Assembly: GCA_024704765.1 (NCBI GenBank)
Contig: JAKMXF010000341.1
Span: 186,704-221,909 of the forward strand
Length of the DNA: 35,206 bases
Origin: Oopsacas minuta
Taxonomy: Eukaryota; Porifera; Hexactinellida; Lyssacinosida; Leucopsacidae
Reading direction: 5' to 3'
The notes under the pieces are model-generated. The model saw only the letters and a list, made by a program, of their open reading frames with translations, was not told where the DNA came from and did no database searches. Both the position numbers and the translations under genes were made by a program. Positions 27,966 through 35,206 of the stretch are shown here, piece after piece. Position 1 is the first letter of the stretch; the number at the start of each line of letters is the position of its first letter.

Positions 27966-30914
27966 ATGGAAGGATTCCCTGCACCAACAGAAGGCCACAC
28001 ACCTCTAACTTCAAGTCTACACTCTCTATCTGATGGAAATCTCCTCTCTGAGCTGGACTCTTTGGGCGAGGTTGACGGTACTGTATTTGAGATAAATGAT
28101 TTTACAACAGTCACTCCTTGGGAAGTGTTTATTTCCGCATTAGACGCTACTCTACAGGAATGGAGCAAAATGAATGTAACTCAAAACACGAGTATAACAG
28201 GTACATTTCTATCTACCACTATATCTTATAACGAAGTTATGTTCTCTCTATCATTCTACATGCATGGAGACCATCAAAGTCATACTCTCATTCCTCTCTG
28301 CTCCTATCCTCACGAGATGATGTCAGAGGATCCAGCTGGAGATTTCCCTATGCGTGCACACCCTGTCACCCGCTGGTACGGAGTCAAGAACTTTGCCCTC
28401 TTAGCCCCACACGATCCGAGACACCAGCAAACCTGGACCCTGTCTCAAACCAGGTTCCTATTCAGCTCTCTTCTCCCAGCGATGGACGCCTCTCACTACC
28501 AACTGCCTATCTTCTTTCGGTCTCAGGAGGGGGACAGACAGATGTATGTAGGGGTAGGGCACTACGATCACAGACGGACATGGTTTGAGATGGTACACAT
28601 CCGTCAGGTGCCGCCTAACCTCCAATACTTATCTGGTTTAGTAGAGCTCCTTAAAGGCAAGCTATCTCCCACCCCCTCTCTCCCTAGTCTCAAGATGCAA
28701 GTCTCAGTTAAGAATACCTACCGGGGAGATTGTACCTCTCTCATGCGATTCTTCCCTTGTTCCCACCCCTCCCCCTCCAAATGGGACCGTCTGCCCTATG
28801 GGTCTAAGACTTCTCCCATCTCTACTCTAACACTCAGTGTCTGCTGGCCTACACAGGATGAATCTCTTATCAGAGATAACCAGTCATTCTCTGATCTTAA
28901 CCCTCTAGAAGCTAATCGATGGTTTGTCTCATGCTCCGCTCCTGGAGACAATGAGTGCTACCTATCCAGCTCTCTAGAAACATTCTCCACACTTTTCAAG
29001 CACACAGACTCCATCTCCTCTCTCCTGGACAAGTTGGTACCCGGTGCCTACCTTCAAGCTAGTGAGGAACAAGCCAGATTTAAGAACGCTCTCAAACACG
29101 TGACAGGTAGAACCGAGCCTCGTCCTCGTTCCCTCAAAGACACAGACACACCTCTCAAACTAGGCATGCTCCAGCACATGATGAACTACCTCTTTAATCG
29201 TTCAGTCTCCCCTCCTTTTCCATCCAAGTCCTGTAAGTACAAGACATCTCCTCCTGGTAGTCTAACAGAGCGGATATGTATATGTGCTAGTGCTGTAGTG
29301 TTTAGTCACGGGGGACTATCGGGACTACTGCAGCTCTGGCATGACGTCATATCTGAACTTCGTCGTGCCTGGGAGAACGGAGAAGAGCTACCGGATATAG
29401 ACGGGGAGATACCAGATTTCCAATTTGGCCTATTACATCAAAAGCTACAAATGCTACAGTGCTGTATCCGACATAAGACACTAGCCTCATCTCCCAGACA
29501 ATCTCTCACTTCAGATGTCAGGTTTGATAAGGAGGAGGGTACGGTACATATAGGATCCCCCGCTACGTCAGATTCAGATGAATTCTTTGAAGCTAGTGAC
29601 GGTTTGAGTTCCCGGGAACTGGATTCTGAGGGGGACGATGTATCAGTTAGCATGTACCAGAGCTGTTCCTCTCTAGAGGGGACTGGGAGACTCAAAGATT
29701 CCGGTATGATCCTGATGCTGACTGGTGATCCTATGTACATCCCTGTCACACAGGAGCAGGCCCCTCTAACAGAAGATGCCCTCCTAGAGCAGACTAACAT
29801 CTTGAGTCAGCTGGGATGCTCACAGGAAGCTTCTCTCCTTAGAGCATCAATGCAGAGTATGACTCTACGCTCTGATATGTCTGCTTTCAAGGCTGCCAAC
29901 CCGGGGTGTGTCCTGGAGGATTTTATCAGATGGTACTCCCCTAGAGACTTCATTCCTGTAGAGAGTATGTTCTCTTCAATGGACCTGCAATCTCCTATGG
30001 ATTCAAATTCTACCCCCTCTACCAACTTTGAGTCTGTTTTCAGCAGTTTAGACACTCCCACTAATGAGCACCCTATGATATGTAGAGATACTACTAGTTA
30101 CGTGCAAGGTAAGCTCAGTACTCGTATCAGAGGTAGTGACAGTACTTGGCTACAGGCATGGAAGGATGCAGAGTCTGTACCCTCTAGCAGACAGAAACGA
30201 TTATTTGATGATACCAAAGAAGCGGAGAAGATACTCCAGTTCTTCTCCACACTCAGTCCCAGTCAGCTAGCTTGTCTCATCTTCCCTAATCTCCTCCAAG
30301 TAGCTCTTAACCATTTCTCATCTCTACCTGTTGCATGTGACAGACGGTGTAGTGAGCACTTAGGAGAGCTGGAGGCTAAACTGGAAGAGGTAGAACAACT
30401 GAAGAATAATTACTCAGATTTATCAGTCAAATTCTGTACAGATTGTCTCCCATTACTAGCTCGTATTGACGCACACTTCTGCTCTGTACAGGCTATATAC
30501 CATTACCTCATGCATGGATACCATGTGTTCAATGATCTGGAAATGCGTACTCACTTCCAAGACGTGAGTGCTGAGCTATTAGGCTTAGCTGCCCGTCTAC
30601 AGAAGACAACCTCTGAGGGCATACAGATTGAGGGTGCAGCTAACTCTGTACAGGGGCAGGCAGTACGTGGCGTGTTTAAATCAATTCTCTCCAGTCATAG
30701 TCCTTTCAAACGGAAAATGGGATTAGATGGAGGTGGGATACATTCTTCTCAACCCTCATTCGGGAAACCTGTTTTCAGAGAATATGTGTTACGGACAATA
30801 TGTCCCAATCCACAAGGTTACTCTACTACATGTCATCACAGACTGTATGCTGGATTGTCACAAGATGAGACTCGTATAGCTACAGCTATTTCAGAAGATC
30901 TGAGACTCTTCTGA
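27966..30914 (+). CDS. RAB3GAP1: Rab3 GTPase-activating protein catalytic subunit (982 aa)
   Basis: The catalytic half of the RAB3GAP1-RAB3GAP2 complex, which stimulates GTP hydrolysis on RAB3 and also acts as an exchange factor for RAB18 at the ER. The N-terminus has the family signature V-F-E-I-N-D-F-T-T-V-T-P-W-E near 38-51. The conserved catalytic block F-K-A-A-N-P-G-C..E-D-F-I-R-W-Y-S-P-R-D-F carries Arg655 and Arg660. In the human protein the essential catalytic Arg lies in this block. R-Q-K-R-L-F-D-D-T-K-E-A-E-K follows, and the C-terminal R-E-Y-V-L-R-T module ends the protein. Human RAB3GAP1 is 981 aa. The frame is open four codons further upstream to a TTG at 27954, but the first ATG is at 27966, giving M-E-G-F-P. 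Single exon. Confidence 0.96.
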   Translation: MEGFPAPTEGHTPLTSSLHSLSDGNLLSELDSLGEVDGTVFEINDFTTVTPWEVFISALDATLQEWSKMNVTQNTSITGTFLSTTISYNEVMFSLSFYMHGDHQSHTLIPLCSYPHEMMSEDPAGDFPMRAHPVTRWYGVKNFALLAPHDPRHQQTWTLSQTRFLFSSLLPAMDASHYQLPIFFRSQEGDRQMYVGVGHYDHRRTWFEMVHIRQVPPNLQYLSGLVELLKGKLSPTPSLPSLKMQVSVKNTYRGDCTSLMRFFPCSHPSPSKWDRLPYGSKTSPISTLTLSVCWPTQDESLIRDNQSFSDLNPLEANRWFVSCSAPGDNECYLSSSLETFSTLFKHTDSISSLLDKLVPGAYLQASEEQARFKNALKHVTGRTEPRPRSLKDTDTPLKLGMLQHMMNYLFNRSVSPPFPSKSCKYKTSPPGSLTERICICASAVVFSHGGLSGLLQLWHDVISELRRAWENGEELPDIDGEIPDFQFGLLHQKLQMLQCCIRHKTLASSPRQSLTSDVRFDKEEGTVHIGSPATSDSDEFFEASDGLSSRELDSEGDDVSVSMYQSCSSLEGTGRLKDSGMILMLTGDPMYIPVTQEQAPLTEDALLEQTNILSQLGCSQEASLLRASMQSMTLRSDMSAFKAANPGCVLEDFIRWYSPRDFIPVESMFSSMDLQSPMDSNSTPSTNFESVFSSLDTPTNEHPMICRDTTSYVQGKLSTRIRGSDSTWLQAWKDAESVPSSRQKRLFDDTKEAEKILQFFSTLSPSQLACLIFPNLLQVALNHFSSLPVACDRRCSEHLGELEAKLEEVEQLKNNYSDLSVKFCTDCLPLLARIDAHFCSVQAIYHYLMHGYHVFNDLEMRTHFQDVSAELLGLAARLQKTTSEGIQIEGAANSVQGQAVRGVFKSILSSHSPFKRKMGLDGGGIHSSQPSFGKPVFREYVLRTICPNPQGYSTTCHHRLYAGLSQDETRIATAISEDLRLF

Positions 30915-31181
30915 TCTATCTTGAGAAAATCTATTGTATTAATTCAGTTTAATGTATTATTTGTGTAAATGTTTGTTACTCCAATATAATTTTACACTGA
31001 TACATATATATTGATAATCTTATTATTGTTGCCCTCAAGATACTTATCGCGGATCTGATATATAGCAGTACTGCATGTATATCCTCTCGGATGGATTCGT
31101 AACTAAGTGTTATATGAGAAAGGCTTAAATTAGAATATTTTTAACTCTTGCAACTTAATTAGCATTATTAGTGGTCATAAC

Positions 31182-31595
31182 ATGTCATTATTGTTACGAT
31201 TACTCATAAGAATATTTCCTATGGAGCTCTCAATCATAGCTCCTTCTCTTGCTGCAGATCCAACTAACACACTATCTCCTCCAGGAATTATCTGGGCGTA
31301 TGCTCCCAAACAGAAATCATTGAAAAGCCGCACTAAGCGACGAGAGCTTAGATATATTATTCCCCTGAAGACAGGGATCACAGGATGTCCTACTTGTGGG
31401 CACCCAATCATGTTTCCTAAACTCTGTGCTAACTGTTTAAGAGTGGTATTATCCTGTGAATGGGATTATAGACAGAAACATTACACTAAAGATAGGTTAG
31501 CGATATGGAAGGAGAGGTGGGAAGCAATGAAAGATGAATGGATTCCTTTAGCTATAGAAGAGCCTAAGGCGCCTCCAGTAAAAGATTCTAGTTGA
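31182..31595 (+). CDS. MRPL32: Mitochondrial ribosomal protein bL32m (137 aa)
   Basis: A nuclear-encoded zinc-ribbon protein of the mitochondrial large ribosomal subunit. In yeast and mouse it is matured by the m-AAA protease before assembly. Residues 1-40 are hydrophobic and form a plausible targeting and pro-region. The L32 core follows: A-P-K-Q-K-S-L-K-S-R-T-K-R-R near 45-58, then a zinc site with Cys69, Cys72, Cys82 and Cys85 (C-x2-C-x9-C-x2-C), the same spacing as the human protein. The human precursor is 188 aa, so this one is shorter, mostly in the presequence. The acidic/basic C-terminal tail is family-typical. The ATG at 31182 is the first after the spacer. Confidence 0.85.
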   Translation: MSLLLRLLIRIFPMELSIIAPSLAADPTNTLSPPGIIWAYAPKQKSLKSRTKRRELRYIIPLKTGITGCPTCGHPIMFPKLCANCLRVVLSCEWDYRQKHYTKDRLAIWKERWEAMKDEWIPLAIEEPKAPPVKDSS

Positions 31596-32266
31596 ATTAT
31601 TTCACTTATAATTTATCTTATTTCGAATCAATTAAACAGATATAAAATTCAGTCAGGGGTTGCTTTCTTTCATGGTTAGTTAGTAGTTAAAGTTTCCAAT
31701 TAAATACGTAAATATAATTATTATTAAATGGACTAGCAGCATCATGACTGCATACTGGACCATACATGATTTTTCTTAGATTGTCCGACTGGATCAGTCG
31801 AACCCTCATAAGAAATCAGGTAAAATATTAACGGTATTGAAAAGTTCACTCAGAGACGACTACCCCAATGAATAAGCTCTATGAACAAAATCTCACTGGC
31901 CACTTTGTGCAGTTACCAGCTTACAACCCTTTATAGGAGCTGCACTAAATATTTTTAATTAAGAATACAGGGCCTGAAATCACAATCATTCGTCAATCTG
32001 ATTTCATGATATCTCAAAAAATGTTTATTCACTGATTCTAGAGCTGTAATACTATCCTAAACCAACATGCAAGTGTGCAATAACGAAGTGTGTATTTGCA
32101 TAGATTCTAGAATCTAGATTGATTGTATTATAAATATTTTCATAGACCTTTCTAACGAGCAACCTAGGTTGCTGGATAGAAAATCCATTTTCCATATATT
32201 CCTTAGAAAATATTTCTATATTTTAGAAATGATCCAGTCAGTCATTTATAAGTATAATTGTATTGG
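31596..32266. other. Intergenic region, nothing recognised
   Basis: About 670 bp of AT-rich DNA. It includes a perfect 16-bp palindrome, TAGATTCTAGAATCTA (32101-32116), and a small hairpin, CGACTG-GAT-CAGTCG (31786-31800). No ORF or RNA gene is seen. Confidence 0.5.
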
Positions 32267-33042
32267 ATGATTAACTCCAGTTCAAATTATGAGAGAGTGT
32301 TGGACAGTTTAATCGATGTTGATGATACAACTTATTACATCGGTCAGGTGTTAGGACTAATGTACACTCTACTATGCATCTCGTGGTTAGTTTATGTCTT
32401 GAGTAGCATATACTCACAGATACGGAATACAAAGAGACTTGTAGCTTTGATGGATTCAGATAGTAGCAATGATTATACGGATCGCCTCTTTATGCAAAAC
32501 GAAAACCTATTTCGGTATTTTATATTTCTCATATTTCTATGTTCTGAGCTGACGACAGTTCATTTATAAATATATACGGAGTCATGTTATATCCAATCCA
32601 TAAGGTGAGTGTTATCTCAAATGATCCAAACTGTACAGCATATACTAACTCATTTATCGGGATTTTCTATAAAAACAAGCCCTCTACTATTCTTCAGTAA
32701 GTCCTTTCGGTCTTTGGTTGTTTTCCATTTTCCATGATGATTTGGTTATTCTGTGCATCTCTTCTCCATTTGAGTTTTGCTGCTAGAAATGAACTGAAAG
32801 TGAGAACAATTATTCGATTCATCATGTTAGGAGTGGTGATCTATTTGATCATGATAATATCCCAGTTTATCCCATACATTAGCATATTTGTTTCTATCGC
32901 CCAAAGTTTCATGGGTCAAATAAGCCTCTTTATTGTGTTCTATATTTCTAAGAATAAATTCTTTCCTGCCATGAATAGTCGTGTTATAGATGCGTACCAT
33001 TTCCATAATCTTAATGTATATATGCAACAGAGAGATTGTTGA
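32267..33042 (+). pseudogene. Decayed multi-pass membrane receptor (GPCR-like), frameshifted
   Basis: An ATG at 32267 opens a frame with an N-glycosylation-like N-S-S and two hydrophobic segments, ending at a TAA (32567-32569). A second frame, shifted by one, is open from 32548. It contains N-C-T, is broken by a TAA at 32698-32700, and then gives three more membrane helices (about 32701-32945) and a short tail ending at 33042. The last helix (S-I-A-Q-S-F-M-G-Q-I-S-L-F-I-V-F-Y) resembles TM7 of secretin/cAMP-type receptors. The middle helices (TM3-TM4) seem missing. Short introns could rescue it, since AAG-GTGAGT at 32602-32610 is a good donor, but exon phases do not join cleanly. I favour a pseudogene; the GPCR identity is tentative. 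Confidence 0.4.
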
Positions 33043-33403
33043 AACAATATAAAGTACTTGTTTGTGTATTCTTATTTATTTTAGAATTATATATCTTGAA
33101 GAATATTATATTATTCATTTGTATACAATATTCCAATCGATTTACTACAGTCCTTGCTGGTATTATACATCTTATCACATCTTTAATTTCAGAATACCTG
33201 AAGATACCACACGGATTGTTCTCGGTGAAATCAGCTATTACCTTTTGGTATTTGATCACTTTATTAATCTAGTTGTGTATTTTAATTTGATTGTGATTAA
33301 TTTGAACATTTTGTATGTCACTGTTCGGAGAAGTCTGAAGATATGGTTATATAGCAATAGAAGATATCGTTATAAAGTGTGTTCTGATCCTTTGTTGTCG
33401 TGA
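33043..33403 (+). pseudogene. Second membrane-receptor fragment
   Basis: Two overlapping frames (33036-33272 and 33062-33403) both encode hydrophobic helices. The second ends in a helix plus basic tail (L-Y-V-T-V-R-R-S-L-K-I-W) like the last membrane segment and helix 8 of a class A receptor. The switch in frame near 33190 suggests a frameshift or a lost exon junction. It may belong with the preceding fragment or be a separate degraded copy. AT-rich DNA easily encodes hydrophobic peptides, so confidence is low. Confidence 0.22.
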
Positions 33404-33962
33404 TCAAGAGTAGTTCGATTATATATGTATAATTACACGTTTGAATGTTCATATTTGTGGTGACATAATTACTGGCCCGACTGTAGTATAGTATAGTGGG
33501 CCAGTATATTCTCATGAACTGTAATCATTATAATTTCATATACACCAAAGTATTGAATGATGATTGTTAGTTCGTTACATGGACATTCCTAATTCTCTCA
33601 CTAGTATATGTTAGCGCTTTGTAGTTTTGTAAGAACACATATGTAATTATTATCTCTAATAGTGTGGGATAAGCTATTATAACGTCCACATGACATGATA
33701 TAGAAAGTGATACAGTGCATATTTATCTAGTATTGTGTACGGACCACTAAATCATAGGACGGTAGACTCCGCTTAAAAGGGTCACATCGGGACGAGGCTA
33801 TTTAGACCCGATTAAGCGGAAAAAGGTGTTAGCACGATTAATCGAAGTAATTTAGCATTATTTGTATAGTTCTGTTTCTGGCCAAGAGACCCGATTAACT
33901 GTGGCTCTATGAGCGGAGTCTACTATATATCGAAGTTTTAATTTAACAATAACACCTGTCTT
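33404..33962. other. Intergenic region with a small inverted repeat and a MITE-like element
   Basis: TACTGGCCC (33470-33478) and GGGCCAGTA (33498-33506) form a perfect 9-bp stem around 19 nt. The transposon-like element at about 33760-33925 is listed separately. No gene is seen. Confidence 0.5.
33760..33925. mobile_element. Pogo/Tc1-like miniature transposon
   Basis: GTAGACTCCGCT at 33762-33773 has an exact inverted copy at 33912-33923. The left subterminal sequence continues AAAAGGGTC and the right one has GACCCGATTAA near 33888. ACCCGATTAA also occurs internally near 33807. The end sequence (C/A-G-T-A-G-A-C-T-C-C) resembles Tc1/mariner (pogo/Tigger-type) elements. The right flank has TA; the left flank TA is not clear. 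About 165 bp, no ORF. Confidence 0.5.
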
Positions 33963-34685
33963 TTACGACCACTCGGCGTTGTGAAGAATATTGTAATAAA
34001 TAACAGGTGATCGCTGATTTGATACTATGGTATAACGTATATTATCCATATAGTAACTACAGTATACCAGAAACCCATTTGAAATTAAGTGCAACAGAGT
34101 AAGATTGTAGTATACTAGCCCACTAACTACACTGCTATCCAGACATAACACGCCTCCAAACCCGGTGTCACTATTCAATCCTTTTAATACTCCTGTTATC
34201 AAGATTCTTAAACTCTTCAATTCAGTAAAAGATGGAGAGAAGGAAAATTGAAATCTAGCAATCATAATAGCTGTTGAGATATTCTCGAAATATTGGAAGA
34301 ATGTTAATTTTTCAGTACCATCTATATCCTGTTGGTTCTGTAGTTTTATTGTACCTCCACCAGCTAATGTTAATGCAGTCATGTTAACTGGTACAGACTC
34401 AATATCTAGCATTACTATAGAGTTTTCCAGTACAATTATCCACAACTGTACTAAGCTGTAGGTTATGTTAGTCAGGTCTATGGTTAATATCAACTCGTCC
34501 CTCTGGCTACAATTCTATAATGATTCTTGCATAAGTCCTGTATTATTGATGATGGTACATCGAGATACTAAGTTCGTAATTGTACAATTTACATCTTGGT
34601 TAGCTATACAGCTTCCATTTCCTGCATGCACAATTTAGTAAATTAGCAGTGATGATAATAACAGAAAAACTTTGTTGCTGCTCAT
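33963..34685 (-). pseudogene. Secreted protein gene broken by two in-frame stops
   Basis: Reading the - strand from the ATG at 34685, a signal peptide (M-S-S-N-K-V-F-L-L-L-S-S-L-L-I-Y) runs into TAA (34635-34637). The same frame goes on through a plausible cleavage site (V-H-A), several N-x-T/S glycosylation sites and Cys residues to a TAG (34515-34517). From there it is open for a further 183 codons to a TAA at 33963. In all it spans 240 codons plus the final stop, one frame, two nonsense codons. The long part is rich in short beta-like segments with G-G and N-x-T motifs, as in extracellular beta-helix or adhesion proteins, but I cannot name a family. A short intron ending at TGCATGCAG near 34622 could remove the first stop but not the second. 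A nonsense-mutated pseudogene is the simplest reading. Confidence 0.6.
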
Positions 34686-35206
34686 TTTATTAAAGTAGCT
34701 AGCTAGTGCAATACTCCAGCTATTAAACAGTTAGTTTTGATTGTGGGATTACGTAGCTTCGTACGACTATATTTTAATTTGTATTTAGTTTGTCTTCTTA
34801 GAGATATTACGAACTTTCAACATTGATTAATTTTTAAGTGAACTTTCAAAGAATATTATCTAATTAACGATTTGTGTTGATATGTCCTCAGGGAATATAT
34901 TATTTGGATCTTTCCGTAATTATTTCTCTGTTATCAGATTCTAATTACACAATTGCACAAATATATTTAAGAATTTGATTTGTTTTACAGATTTACAAAT
35001 CAAATTTATAAAAGAATTATGATTGTTACACTAATGTAATGGTGGAATTTGTCAAAATACTTCAGCTTTGTTTATTCATTATAATTCTGTAATTTATGAA
35101 AGTTTTATGAAATTTTTGTTTAACTGTCATGTGTAGTCATTAATTTGTTATCTGTCATGTGTAGTCATTAATTTGTTATCTGTCATGTGTAGTCATTAAT
35201 TTGTTA
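34686..35206. other. AT-rich flank leading into a tandem repeat
   Basis: No coding frame or RNA gene seen. From 35124 the sequence is a 28-bp tandem repeat, listed separately. Confidence 0.5.
35124..35206. repeat. 28-bp tandem repeat, about three copies, cut by the window edge
   Basis: Copies start at 35124, 35152 and 35180, each beginning CTGTCATGTGTAGTCATTAA. The copies are identical, and the third lacks only its last base at the window end. The array probably continues to the right. There are no unique spacers, so it is a minisatellite and not a CRISPR array. Confidence 0.95.

Noticed and set aside
15296-31595. Functional cluster of mitochondrial ribosomal genes (mL40 and bL32m)
   Set aside because: They are about 15 kb apart with unrelated genes between. 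There are nearly 80 such genes in an animal genome, so two in one window is not notable.
34515-34637. Stop codon reassignment or programmed readthrough to explain in-frame TAA and TAG
   Set aside because: The other genes in the window end at TAA or TGA exactly where their families end, so the code is standard. A pseudogene is simpler.
35124-35206. CRISPR array
   Set aside because: The 28-bp units are directly adjacent with no spacers, and the genome is animal.

Overview
The window looks like animal nuclear DNA, most likely from a sponge. The coding sequences are metazoan-type: an Eph receptor tyrosine kinase with the full Eph domain order, myosin XVIII, APC3/CDC27, RAB3GAP1, and mitoribosomal proteins mL40 and bL32m. 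Non-coding DNA is visibly AT-rich and carries small inverted-repeat transposons. Every convincing gene is one uninterrupted frame, including a 6.4 kb myosin, and all lie on the + strand. An early-branching animal with a compact, intron-poor genome fits this, for example a glass sponge. That placement is inference, not a species call.

Layout. 1-161 holds a possible gene tail. 282-418 is a cluster of palindromes. 1823-4825 encodes a complete Eph receptor. 4826-9761 is a repeat-rich spacer with a 26-bp-stem hairpin (6300-6354), a 464-bp hAT-type miniature transposon with a perfect 8-bp target duplication (7328-7791), and a second copy of the Eph upstream region interrupted by a 297-bp inverted-repeat element (8287-8583). 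9762-11549 encodes a near-identical Eph ectodomain with a membrane segment but no kinase or SAM domain. Next come CDC27 (12151-14751), mL40 (15296-15877), MYO18 (17478-23921), an unassigned coiled-coil protein (26160-27659), RAB3GAP1 (27966-30914) and bL32m (31182-31595). The right end (32267-34685) holds decayed genes: remains of one or two seven-membrane-segment receptors, and a secreted protein gene on the - strand broken by two in-frame stops. The window ends in a 28-bp tandem repeat.

The housekeeping genes do unrelated jobs: cell cycle, mitochondrial translation, actin scaffolding and Rab regulation. They look like chance neighbours. The pair that may work together is the tandem Eph genes. 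A full receptor and a membrane-held, kinase-less copy share a signal peptide, ectodomain and proximal upstream sequence. A natural reading is a signalling receptor plus a decoy or dominant-negative partner. This is the most interesting feature of the window.
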